From Sphagnum magellanicum (taxonomy: Eukaryota; Streptophyta; Sphagnopsida; Sphagnales; Sphagnaceae), in contig CM038922.1 in assembly GCA_021904315.1 (NCBI GenBank), positions 12,003,347-12,067,346 on the forward strand: 64,000 nt of DNA. The letters are read 5' to 3'. Shown one piece after another: positions 12,498-23,240 of the stretch. A program made the position numbers and the translations under genes. Positions within the stretch are counted from its first letter, which is position 1; each line of letters begins with the position of its first letter. The notes under the pieces were generated by a model. It made no database searches. It was given only the letters and a program-made list of their open reading frames with translations, and had not been told where the DNA came from.

Positions 12498-13229
12498 TAG
12501 CTCGAGAGGGTACTGGGTGAGCTCTACAAAATTCCATATGAACCTCTGAAGGAGGAACAGGAGGAAGGAGTTGCGGAGAGAATGATGGAGAAGCAGGTTA
12601 ATGCTTTGAATAACACACTCATTAATTTCTTAAAGGGGAATGTGCCGAGACCTGTCACATCATCCTCTTCCAATATGTCTGCAGGATGCCAGGTCTGTAA
12701 GGGAGGAGATCACATAGCCACAACATGTCTAAGGCTTAATGAAGCTCGGCCAAAATGTGCCAAATGTGGGATGCCTCATAGGACAGAGAATTGTGGAGTG
12801 AAGTGCTCCTTCTATGCAGGATTAGGACACTCGGAAGATAGATGCTGGAAGAAACCGAAGGATGGGAAGGTGCATCCTGGATTGGCAAACTTTCTGGAAG
12901 TGCTGCTGAATGATGAGGAAGCAACCCTGCATCAGCTCAACAAGCTATGTGGGGGCGAGAACCTGTTCTCTTACACTCGGGTACCAAGAAGAAGGATGCC
13001 TATCGAAGTGGCACCAGCAGGCACTGTGCCACCTCCTGAGGCTGCAGTGGAAGGTGCAGGAGTCAATTGGGAAGAATCTGTCAAATCCAAGATTCTATCC
13101 CATTTCATTAAAGGGAAAATCTCACTAACACCAATGGAGACCGTAATGATGATACCAGGGGAATTAGAGCACCTTGAAAATCTCGTAAAGGTGGCTAGAA
13201 AGAAGAAGGATGCTGAAGCTGCAAGTAAT
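12498..13229 (+). pseudogene. Gag nucleocapsid with CCHC knuckles (element 2)
   Basis: Zinc knuckles bind element RNA. Three Cys-rich motifs follow each other: CQVCKGGDHIATTC (from 12687), CAKCGMPHRTENC, and CSFYAGLGHSEDRC. In the third, the second Cys of the expected C-x2-C is Tyr (TAT, one G-to-A step from TGT), so that knuckle is damaged. The downstream linker (about 12870-13229) is acidic and then Lys-rich near its end. A TAG at 13230-13232 separates it from the protease region. Confidence 0.85.
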
Positions 13230-13232
13230 TAG

Positions 13233-14117
13233 ATATCAATGGTATCAGCAGCTTCAACACTCAGGCGATTATGCATCAACAAAACGCACAGGAGCAAGAC
13301 ACTCCATTTGTCGGTGGAAGTAAATAATTATCTGGTAGAGGGACTTGTGGACATTGGAGCATCCATGTCTGTCATGGCAGCTGCAGTGGTTCGAGAATTG
13401 GGTTTGATGCATTTAATCTCTGGATCCGAAACTTACAAAACGACATTAGGAGCCATTACACAGGCTCTCGGACGGATCGATGAAGTACTGATCAAAGTTG
13501 GAGGTGTACAATGCACCATGAATTTCATGGTGGTAGATACGGACAGTTACGATGTCTTGCTTGGGCTTGACCTTTTGATCAAAATTGGAGCAATCATTGA
13601 CGTGGAGCAAGGGCTGATCCAAGTAAGGCGCGGTCCAGGGTCTGATGTGGAAATACTACCACTAACCATGGTGAACATGCTGCAGAACTTGAATTCGGAA
13701 ACTATGATCCCAGATGATGCTCATGCTCTGAAGCATGCACCTGGGAATTTGGATGCAGTGGTTAGACAGTTGTCTTTGAATAAGTATGGCGCCAATGAAC
13801 GAGTGGATACCCGGGAGTCGAATTCCGACTCTGGCACGGACAAGAACGGTGACGAGGAGATCCAACTCGTGGGCCCAATTGATGGCGAATCTGAGTTCGG
13901 AAACATCGCACTTGAGGAGTTGGTGTTGTTAGAGGGACCACAACAAATTCTGTAGCTAACACTGTAGGAGCAGACTGATGATCTCATGAAGGAGGAGATC
14001 ACGGATGCTGACGACTATGCCGATTGGATTCAATGGGTTGTTGATGTAGAGCAGGGAAAGTAGGCCCTTTCAAGAGCAACGAATGGTACAGAGGTGTCTG
14101 TGCTATTGCAAGTGTAG
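13233..14117 (+). pseudogene. Ty3/gypsy aspartic protease region (element 2)
   Basis: Retropepsin cleaves the polyprotein. The active-site strand reads LVDIGASMSVM, with Asp at 13350-13352. The usual D-T/S-G motif has Ile at 13353-13355 instead of Thr (one C-to-T step), which would disable it. The second half includes YDVLLGLDLL, the typical flap-side strand. After about 13800 the sequence is an acidic linker. In-frame TAG stops lie at 13953, 13965, 14061 and 14115, followed by reverse transcriptase. Confidence 0.82.
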
Positions 14118-15160
14118 CATATGGACATCATTGACTCTCACAACAGCCTGAAAGAGCGACTGGCCGATAATCGTAAGGCGGATTCGAGGTGGGGCGAGAT
14201 TTGCCAGAAGATGCGAGTTGACCATGATCTGAATAAAGAGAAGGGACTACAACTCTGGGGAGTCTTAGAACGATATCAGGATGTGTTTGCTTGGAATAAA
14301 GGGGAATTAGGTTGTTGCACTATTGGGGAGCACTCGATTGACACACAAGGGTTTCCTCCTTGCAAGGTAGCTCTAGGACGATTGTCATAATGGGAGGAAG
14401 CTGAGGTGAAAAGGCAGATTAATGTGTTGGTGGAGTTGGGCAAGATGAAGCCGAGTGACTTTGCGTACGCCTGACGTGTGACTCTACCAATGAAAAAGGA
14501 CGGGAGCAAGCGATTCCGTGGAAACTACCGACCACTCAATTTGCAAACCCGACGAGATTCATTTCCCATGCCCCTTGTTAATGACGTAATTTCTCAGCTG
14601 GGAAGATCAGCCTAGTTCATTGCGTTCGATTTGCAGTCGGGTTTCTGGCAGATTAGGATGTCTCTAAAAGACATGAGGAAGACGGCGTTGATTACCAAAA
14701 GTGGATTGTATGATTGGACGGTCATGCCGTTCAGCCTCAAGAACGCGACAAGTACATTTACATGAACTATGTCGGAAGTTTTCAAGGATTTGGGAGACAG
14801 GTTCCTTAAGGTGTTTGTGGACGATCTCAATATCCACAGCAAGAATTGGGAGGCCCATCTCCAACACTTAGAAGCGATGCTCTCCATACTCAGGGAAGTA
14901 AATTTGAAATTGAACCCAAGTAAATGTTGTTTTGCTACTGGGAGCATTGTGTTCCTAGGACATGTAGCCAATAAAGAGGGTACTAAGCCCGATCTTGGTA
15001 AGATAGATGCAGTGCTGCATTTTCCAGAACCAAAGACAATAACCAATGTCAGATCCTTCCTGGGACTGACAAGATACTACCGAAAGTACATTTGGGGATA
15101 TTCGAGGATGGCCAGTCCTTTGTTTGAACTAACAAGGAAGGACGTGGCATTTGTATGGAA
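14118..15160 (+). pseudogene. Ty3/gypsy reverse transcriptase domain (element 2)
   Basis: Copies element RNA into DNA. Motifs in order: KKDGSKRFRGNYRPLN (~14494-14541), FIAFDLQSGFWQIRM with the first catalytic Asp (~14616-14660), VMPFSLKNATSTF (~14724-14762), and FVDD at 14814-14825 as the YxDD box. Next come FLGHVANKEG and VRSFLGLTRYYRKYI of the connection region. Stops interrupt at 14388 (TAA), 14472 (TGA), 14613 (TAG) and 14763 (TGA), all in frame. No indel is needed to read the domain. Confidence 0.93.
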
Positions 15161-15640
15161 TCAGGATTGTCAGAAGGCGTTTGATGCTCTGAAGAGAGCA
15201 CTGGTGGAAGCCCCGATATTGGTAAGACCGGACTTTAAGGAGCCATTCTGTCTGGATGTTGATTGGTCAGCAAAAGGCGTTGGCGCCATTTTGTCACAGA
15301 GGGAGGGCCGATCCGAGAGGGTAATAGCTTACGCCAGCAAGGCTTTGATTGTGGCGCAAAGGAAATTTCACTCCATGGAAAGGGAATGCTATGCATTGAT
15401 ATGGGGAATCTTGCATTTCAGATAGTATTTGCACCGAACACATTTCATTCTGAGGACGGACCACAAGCCGCTTGAATGGTTGGCGACAATATCAAACGCG
15501 CATGGAAGGAGGGGCAGATGGATTGATATGTTGCAGGACTTTAGCTTCAAAATAGTGCACCGGCCAAGTATGAGACATATGAATGCTGATGCCTTGAGCC
15601 AAAATCCGGTAGGACAAGCTGCGGATGACGATGACTTCCG
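15161..15640 (+). pseudogene. Ty3/gypsy RNase H domain (element 2)
   Basis: RNase H removes the RNA strand of the RNA-DNA hybrid. The translation shows FCLDVDWSAKGVGAILSQ with the first acidic residues, RVIAYASKAL, HSMERECYALIWGILHFR, and RTDHKPLEWL with the conserved TDHK box, ending near NADALSQNP. One in-frame TAG at 15423-15425 (likely CAG before YLHRTHF) breaks it. An acidic spacer follows, with stops at 15936, 15978 and 15981, before integrase. Confidence 0.92.
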
Positions 15641-15989
15641 TCAAGAAATCCAGGATGATTCAAACATACAGAATGAATCAGCCAAGGCAACTGAGAGGGT
15701 GTTTGCTGTCCAATATGGTCAGGATTCGGATTGGTTTGGACTCAGGAGGCAGTTACATGGGCTCACCGAGCATCACAGATGTTGTTTTGGAATCAATCAT
15801 TGGCGTTGCTCGGATCTTCACCAACTATTTATGCTTGATTTTGTGGTTGCAACGAACGTGGATGAGGAGGCTGCCCCAGATATGGAAGTTGTGGGAGCAG
15901 CAGAAGATGAAGATCTGGAAGCCGTTGATGGGAAGTAAACTCGAAAAAAGGGCCCGCTCAAGTACTATGGTAGACGATAGTAGCTAGAA

Positions 15990-17366
15990 TTGGTTTTGGC
16001 TGCTCAAGAATTATCTGAGCTCGGTGATCGTGAGATCGATCCAACAGGATCAGGAAAGGAGGAAGATCGTGGTTTGGAAACAAAGGACATTGACATCTGG
16101 AGAGATGCGCCTTGTCTGGCGCTACTGAGAAAAGGAATGCTGCCAGACACAATTGAACTTGAGGAGGGCAAGAGGGCTAGAAAGCGAGCAAGCAACTACT
16201 GCTGGAAGGAGCAGAGGCTCTACTTCAAAGAATTGTATGTGCCCAAGCCTGAGGAAAGAATACCATTGGTGGTTCAGATGCATGAGGATTTGGGGCACTC
16301 TGGAGAACAAAGGATGTTGGCAGAAATCAGTCGAAGGTATTTCTGGCATAGTCGAACTGAGGATGTCAAATCGGTAGTCAGAAGGTGCCAGCAATGTCAA
16401 CTGGTAGGAAGCGAGGGCAATATTCGTTCTGGGGATGAGCAGCTCAAGAGCATTCCCATCTGTGACTTATTCCACAGGGTTGCACTGGACATTGCGGGAC
16501 CACTACCTGAAACAAGGTCAGGAAACAAATACATTTTGGTGGCCATCGACCATTATTCCAAGTGGTGTGAGGCAAAGGCAGTTGTTGATCATGGTGCCAA
16601 GACTGCCACCAGATTCCTGGAAGATGACATTATCTGCAGGTATGGAGTCCCCAAATTTATACTTACTAACAATGGTGGAGAATGGGCTGCAAAGTTCGGG
16701 TTGATGCGCAAGGACTACGAAATCCAGCATCAGCGTACTGCACCTCAGTGGCCTCAATGCAATGGGATGGCGGAACGCATGATCAAGACCATCAAGCATG
16801 GCATCACAGTCCTTGCTGCAATGCCAGGGAATGTGGATTACTGGGATGAGCAACTGGCGAAGGTTCTGTTCGGGTACCGATGTGGGATCCAGGCTAGCAC
16901 AAAATTCTCACCTTTCATGATCCTCACTGGTCACACACCGCACCTTAGGGCAGACAACTATCTACACGATCTGATCGCTATAACTAATGATTATGTTGGT
17001 GTGGAAGTTGTTACAACATAGTTCTTGTAGAAGATGGAACTTATTGCAAGCATCCATGAAGACATCTTGTTCAATGTGGAGCAAGCACAAAAGAAACAAA
17101 GGAAGGCCTATGCTGTTAGGAAAGGTAAGCATCTGTTTGAGGGTCTGATTGCAGGGGAGACGATGGTAAAGATGAAGAAACCAGGGAAGAAACGAGCATT
17201 GGCTGCGAGCTGGGAAGGTCCATACCAGTTCGTTGGGCATGCTGATGGAAAAGGTAACTTTGACTTTGAGGAGGGCTGTCAAGTGTGCACCATCCAGGAC
17301 GCTGATGGAAACTAGTGGGAGAGATCTCGAAGGGACCTTCAGATCTACCACATTCAACCAGATTGA
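15990..17366 (+). pseudogene. Ty3/gypsy integrase (element 2)
   Basis: An H2C2 zinc-binding module (HEDLGHSG...CQQC, ~16280-16400) precedes the rve core. The core has Asp at 16488-16490 and Glu at 16773-16775. The second catalytic Asp is Asn (AAC at 16668-16670, in LTNNGGEW), whereas element 1 keeps Asp, so this integrase would be inactive. A GPY/F module (WEGPYQFVG) lies near 17211-17238. There is no chromodomain. In-frame TAGs occur at 17019, 17028 and 17313; the natural terminator is TGA at 17364-17366. Confidence 0.93.
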
Positions 17367-17370
17367 GTGA

Positions 17371-17412
17371 AGCTGAGGGACTCAGCTTTTTAAGAAAGGG
17401 AGGGGTTACATA
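17371..17412 (+). other. Conserved hairpin plus polypurine tract (element 2)
   Basis: AGCTGAG-GGA-CTCAGCT (17371-17387) is followed by AAGAAAGGGAGGGG and TTACATA, directly before the 3' LTR. It is nearly identical to 921-961 in element 1. Confidence 0.75.
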
Positions 17413-18499
17413 TGTGACCGAACAACGGGTCACTGCACAGTGGAGCCACATTGTTTCTGATCTTGATTTTTGCAACCATTGCTGGTTTGGCTGCGCATTA
17501 CTCTCATTTACTGCTGGAATGCATGGCGGTTGCTTCTGGAGGGCCAAGGAGGCTCATCGCACGTGAAGAAGACGACGCGCGATTATGGTTTGGGGAGGTG
17601 TTGCAATCATGATTTGAGGTGGTGGGATGCGTATGGCGGCGGTAGAGCTGGCAATTCGGAGGCTACGAGTAAGGTTTTGAAGGGGCAGGCAAGAAAAGGA
17701 GAAAATTTTTTTCAGAGAGGGAGAGCTGGAAAGTAGGAAGCTTAGTTTTGGAGAGAGAGCAAGAGTGGAAGAGCAAGGCAGATTGTGCTAGACGCTTAGA
17801 GAGATGTGTAGATCGAGACGTGGATTGGTTGTTTTTGAGAAGTTTGGACTGGTTATAGACTTTTTTCGCTACGCCAGTAGCTAGCCAAGCAGTTGCAATT
17901 GGCATCAGGAAGCTTAGTTTTGAAGAAGTAACAGAGCAAGACTAGGAACCAGAGTTAGATTGAAATCGTTTACATGAACTACTAGGATCTGAGAGGAATG
18001 CTGGGAGGATGGCCCTCAACTATCTGCACATTTGACGTTTTTGTATATGTTCACACTTTCCATGTTTGCAGTAAACAAGCTTCAGGTCAAGAAAAGTGTT
18101 GTCATGGTCTTGCTGTTGCATTCTGTTGAGAAAACAAGTCTGTGTGTTTGCTGAACATGTGTATGCCAAGAGTCATTGGTTGAAAGGACCAAGTCCTGTG
18201 AGCTGTCCAATTGGTGTCAGGTCCGTAGAGATTGAAGGCAATTCAAGTCTATGTGCTATGTGAATAAAATTCAAGGTTCTGAGTTCCATGATCGGAGTGG
18301 TGAATGTTCCAAGAATGCAATTTGTGTGTGTTTGAAGATCTAGGCGTGCACACCGATTGAGTCTGGAACAGAGTCTGAGAAGAGAAAGAAGATCAGGCGT
18401 CGCGATTTAGTTTCGAGACATCAGGAATTAGCAATCCGTGAGGATCTGTGTGTTGCCAGGGTGTTCGATGAAATTGTGCACCCTCTTTTTTTGGTTACA
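17413..18499 (+). repeat. 3' LTR of Ty3/gypsy element 2 (~1087 bp)
   Basis: Starts TGTGACCGAACAACGGGTCAC and ends TTTTTTTGGTTACA, so the termini form a near-inverted TGTGACC/GGTTACA pair. It is colinear with the 5' LTR at 10103-11167. Differences include an extra AAGGTTTTGAAGGGGC-type segment near 17670 and many single-base changes, which indicates an old insertion. A candidate poly-A signal is at 18263-18268. Confidence 0.92.
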
Positions 18500-18540
18500 G
18501 ATGATCCCACTTGGGCCAATGGTACAAGGGTGCACTAGTT
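18500..18540 (-). repeat. R1 continuation and right target site duplication
   Basis: GATG at 18500-18503 repeats the bases before the 5' LTR. The next bases, ATCCCACTTGGGCCAATGG, are the minus-strand form of the R1 start (compare 4448-4480 and 22661-22694). This shows that element 2 split an R1 copy. Confidence 0.75.
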
Positions 18541-19600
18541 ATCTTATGTGAAAGTTATGTCATTTGATTAATGAACCAAAAATTCCAATAGAAAGAAAAA
18601 AAAACCTCTAATGTTTTTAAAAGCATTACTAAACCTAATATGTTGTAAAGAAAGCAAGAAGAATCTAATTCAAAAGATATAAGTAGGGACACCAAGTCTT
18701 CACAAATATAATGGAAGAAATGGGAAACATAATAAGTTGCAAATAATTGGCAGTTATAAAACCTTGCCACTGATATTCAACTATTAGTGAAGCAAATTAG
18801 AATTAAATAATCTTAGTTATTTGAACATAATATCACAAAAATATTTTGTACTAAACAACATGATGTACATGGATATAGTAAGAAAAAATATTGATGTGTT
18901 ACACATGTTGACTTGTCATCAAATGATTCAGTAGCAGGTTTTGGACTCAAGTGCATAATAAATTTCCTTTAAAATATCATAAACAATCAATGTACATCAA
19001 CCATTTGTTGTGACTAGTAAGGGATGTGGCATTTTTCAATATGCATTTCACTAATATTTGGGTGAATTGATATAAAATTTAATGTAATAAAAATGGCTAG
19101 TCACTTAGTGAATAGGGACCAATTGTTCTAGAAAAGTGAATTAATTAATTAATAGTTGAATACAAAAATTACACTTGGTAATGGAGTTCAACTCATCATT
19201 ACTTAATTTATGTAGAAAAAAGAAAAATAAAAAGCTACCTAAAATTAGGAGATAATTGTGACACTCAGAAGAAGTTTTTTTTAAAGTAGCCAAATTTGAC
19301 TTAGATTTTCTTATGTTTGAGCAAATTGTGCCTGTGCTACTGTGCTACAGCAGAAATTTGAATAAGGAAAAAAAAAATGAAAAATGAAAACCTGATAGAT
19401 ACTATGTAGAGCTTGCATTTCAATAGGTTTATAATGTTAACTCAATATATAATGACTTTGTAACAATATATATAATTCTATTCTAGACATTTATAAATTT
19501 AGTTGCTCAATTAACTAAATTTTTAAAAAAGCAAAGAATCACATCTCATTGGACATTTGCACAAATCTAACAAATCCAAGGTTTTGGACAATACACAAGA
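18541..19600. other. AT-rich non-coding stretch
   Basis: No gene seen. Only low-complexity A/T DNA with short random open frames. Confidence 0.45.
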
Positions 19601-20250
19601 AATGGAGTTGTAATTTCTCATCACAGTGCTTCTTGTCACATTCTTGGTACAATTGGAAAGCCCTCAATGAGTAAGGGGTGCACCAAGTGGGTTTCATAAT
19701 GTTTTGACCTACAATGGAGAAGTTAGTGAATATTAAACAAATTTTTCATTGTAAATTCATTTAAATCAAAATAAAAAATCATGGGGGGATTTGGGGGCGC
19801 TCTTTATATTGTTGCAAAGCCCTTAGTGAATTGGATTTAATAAAGGTAATTTGAAAATTCAATTAAATTACAAAAATGGCTTTGGAAGGAAAAATTAGTT
19901 CGGTAACCAATTCACACTTGGGTCAATAGCACAAGCTACGCTAATATATATTAAGATAAATGTTTGTTTGTTCGGATGTGATCACACCATAACCCTCACA
20001 AATGGTGAGGGTCTCTCACTTGAGTGTTGGTATCACCAGAAAGCCCTCAACAAAGTGGTGTGCAGATATGTTGTTTTGCAAAATTTGAACAAACAGAGCA
20101 AAAGTTATTGGAAATCTAGAGTGATTTCCATCTCTGGTAATAATTAATTAAATCAAAATTTTGAAAAAATTTAGAAGGTTTCGGAATAACTCTCACGTTA
20201 AGCCCAGTTTCACTAGAATAACACTGGGATGGGTGAACTTACAGGAGGTT
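19600..20250 (-). repeat. Two R1-family fragments
   Basis: Minus-strand R1 blocks recur: TTGGTACAATTGGAAAGCCCTCAATGAG (~19645-19672) with CACTTGGGTCAATAGCACAAG (~19915-19935), then TGTTGGTATCACCAGAAAGCCCTCAACAAAGTGG (~20026-20059) with AGCAAAAGTTATTGG and GAGTGATTTCC. The order matches 9500-10102. Ends are not defined. Confidence 0.6.
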
Positions 20251-20352
20251 TAAGATTCATGGGCTAATGACACATGAGGGGCCTACAAGTAGAGATTGGA
20301 ATGTAATGGAGAGTGGATGAATGGAAGTCACACAGGTCGTATACATGAGGGC

Positions 20353-20373
20353 TAGTAGTAGTAGTAGTAGTAG
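20353..20373. repeat. (TAG)7 microsatellite
   Basis: Seven uninterrupted TAG units. Confidence 0.9.
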
Positions 20374-20465
20374 GTTATTGGAGGACAAACACAGCAGTTG
20401 TTATTTGCAAAAGGCTTTTGTTGGTCATCCATGATGCCTAACAGAACAGAGTTGCCAGGGTGATG

Positions 20466-20532
20466 GGATTGTCAGTCAGATCTGCAGTCAGTTCAAAAGA
20501 TGATTGTCAGTCAGATCTGCAGTCAGTTCAAT
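20466..20532. repeat. Two-copy ~36-bp tandem duplication
   Basis: GATTGTCAGTCAGATCTGCAGTCAGTTCAA occurs twice in a row, separated by AAGAT. Confidence 0.85.
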
Positions 20533-21204
20533 AGGCTAGTGGAAACTGTCTGCTAACAATTTTCCTTCTCTAGGCTACCAGCAATATTCTCCGGGAATCA
20601 AGGGCCAATGCTCGTGATACATGTAACATGAAACCAACCCTTCAAGACATGATAGACTAGTGGGCAGAATAACCACTTCCCCTTTTACTTAATTAGTGCC
20701 AAATGACAACAGTGTGCAAAACACTAGTGGGTCCCAAACAATTTGTCATTTGCTACCTATGTCATTCTAGACTGATCTCTAGAGTCACAACTACTGACCA
20801 CCACTAGTCTAAAAGTAGTAGATTGGGTGGACGATGGAGAGATCTCAACTTTCCCATCACTAATGGGGCAATGGATGATTTTGGGGAAGGCGTAGGCTTG
20901 CTTTAAATGGTCTTGCAGAGCTTGGTTGATCTTCACAAGCTGCTTAACTTTCTTCTTTTCATTGGTGGCCTGGTGTACTTATCGGCAGAGTAAATCCATT
21001 AAAAGTCTTGGCGAAGGGTTTCTGGCCAGGATGAACATTGAAGATTGAACCATCCCCAAAAAACTTGTACCTTCAACTTCTTGAGGGAGGCCTCCTAGAG
21101 GATGTTTAAAAAACGCCAGAAAGCCTAAATTTGGGCTTCAACATCCTGATCTTGTGGAAGGAGGGTATCCTTATATTGAGAGACAGGTGTTTGTTTGGAT
21201 GCAA

Positions 21205-21430
21205 GCCTTGCAAACTGTGGGGCCCTCTACTTGGTGGTACCATTGGAAAGCCCTCAATGAGATGGTGTGCACATTTGTTGTTTCTAAATTTTCAGACCAA
21301 CAGAAAAAAAAAGTTATTGAATGTAGAGTTATTTTTGTCTCTGGATTTTAATTTTAATTTTATAATTAATGATTTTTTCACAATTGGGTTCTGTAAGAAC
21401 TTTGAAAGTAAACCCACTTTGACCTAAATA
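21205..21430 (-). repeat. R1-family fragment
   Basis: Contains GGTACCATTGGAAAGCCCTCAATGAGATGGTGTGCACATTTGTTG and AAAAGTTATTGAATGTAGAGTTATTTTTGTCTCTGG in the same order as the 9500 and 20026 copies. Confidence 0.65.
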
Positions 21431-22037
21431 ATAAGAAGGAGAAGAAGGTACCTGCAGTGTAGTAGGTGATGGCTGGTTCACACAGGCCGCTGAATGTGCA
21501 GGTTAATCTGCACCTCCTCTCCTTCATCTGTTGCTGTGTCTGTTTGCCTTTGACATGATCTATTTTAGAGAGGAAAATATGAAACAAAACTCTTCAGGAT
21601 CATCATCGATTTTTTGCATCAAAAGGTGTGAATTGCTGAAAGAGGAGATTGGATGCATGATATATAATTATTGAATGCTGGGAATCCCACCCAATTCATG
21701 GAACCCACCTTTCCATCAGTTACATGCAGATGTAAATCACTTGTCATGATAGGCTTATGAATTGAAATCCAGACAAAAGAACAAAAAGGTCAAAACTAGT
21801 AGCAAGAAACAACAATCTAGCAGAAACAACAAACTAGCCTAAATGAGTAAGACTTCAAAAAATGTTGGCCAACTTTCAACGGTTGCATATCTTCTTCTTC
21901 TTCAACTCTGGCTCAAACAGTTTATCTGAACCTCTCTATCCCCATGATCTCTCAATTACTAGAATGCCAGTTCTGACACTAGATGATCCCCTGCAAGTTT
22001 TGCAAACGTCATAAACATCATCTGCAATTACAATTAT

Positions 22038-22126
22038 ATACACACAAAATAGATTTTCAGGTGGTCCAATTTTTAAAGTATTGCACCGGATTTTACTGGA
22101 CCACCTGAAAAATTGTTTGTGTGTAT
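22038..22126. repeat. Inverted repeat, ~30-bp arms
   Basis: Left arm 22038-22068 and right arm 22097-22126 are near-perfect complements; both contain TTTCAGGTGGTCCA or its complement and ACACACAAA. A 28-base spacer separates them. It could fold as a long hairpin in RNA or be a tiny palindromic mobile element. No coding sequence is present. Confidence 0.75.
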
Positions 22127-22660
22127 TCCAATTTTTAGATTGTCTTCTTTGAAAGTAGTGTGCAGTTTTTTTTTTTTTCCTTCAATTTTTTAGTTTCGAA
22201 AGGTTGGTGAATTTCTCCAAAAAAGATTGGCATTTTTTTCGAATTTTACACTAAAACAGAAAAAAAATCCAAATTTTTAAAAAATATTGTTGTCATAGTG
22301 CAAAAATTTGCCTCCCCCCCTCCCACCCAAAAAAAACTAGTTCAGCACAAATTAAACCATTTTGTAAAAGTATTGAAATCTTCAAATTTTACTTTTTTTT
22401 TGAAAGATTTTTTTTTTGGAGTGTAGGAAAATGAAGAATCTTCTGAAATATTCGAGAATAATTTTTATTTTCCGAAATGGAAAGAAGAAGATTACATATG
22501 GTCTTCTACCACCTATGTAAAATATAAACCCTATTATATTGCCTATACTCCTCAAAAAGTTGATTATGGTGTATCTATTTTTTTCATATATTACACTAAA
22601 TAAAGTGCTACAACAACTATCATGTTGTGCCAAGCACACTTCCACACACACTTCATCTCG

Positions 22661-23240
22661 TACTAGTGTGGCCTGTGCCATTGGCCCAAGTGTGAACCCA
22701 TTACAAAATAGGGAAACTCAACATGTGAACACTGTTTTGCAATGTATGTATCAATTTTTCAACAGCCAAATATGAAAGGAAATCATCCTTGAATTGAATG
22801 GTAAGCCTTCAAGTGTTATCATGTTCTCAACTGATTTTTCCTTTCAAAACCTGGTTTTTTGGAATTTATTTGAATTTTCAGCAGCAGAAATCACTTAAAA
22901 ATCAATATCTCTCACATTCTGAATCCAAATCTTACCAAATAAATTCCTTTATATCCTGCTCATCAAGATCTTTCCAACAACACTAAAGGCACATTCCAAT
23001 TCCTTCAAAATTTCCAGCTACGATTTAATTTAATTTTCAGTGAAGAAATCATTCAATATTCAAGAACTTTTGCACCTCAAGTCCAAACGCCATCAAACCA
23101 AGCCCATGCACCCCTCCTCATTGAGAGCATTCCAAAGACACCAAGAACACGATCTGAAGCATCCCAGTTTGGTGAATCGCATAACTACAAAACAAAACAG
23201 AACAAACTACCTTCCTTCATAGATTGATTGGGTGGGTTCC
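22661..23240 (+). repeat. R1-family copy, diverged
   Basis: Starts ACTAGTGTGGCCTGTGCCATTGGCCCAAGTGTG, which is nearly identical to the last 33 bases of the window. A diverged form of the CTCATTGAGAGCATTCCAAAGACACCAAG block lies near 23118-23146. Small open frames inside are incidental. Confidence 0.6.

Noticed and set aside
15990-17366. Chromodomain at the integrase C-terminus, checked for a chromovirus assignment
   Set aside because: After the GPY/F module only about 40 residues remain before the stop, without chromodomain aromatic motifs, in both elements.
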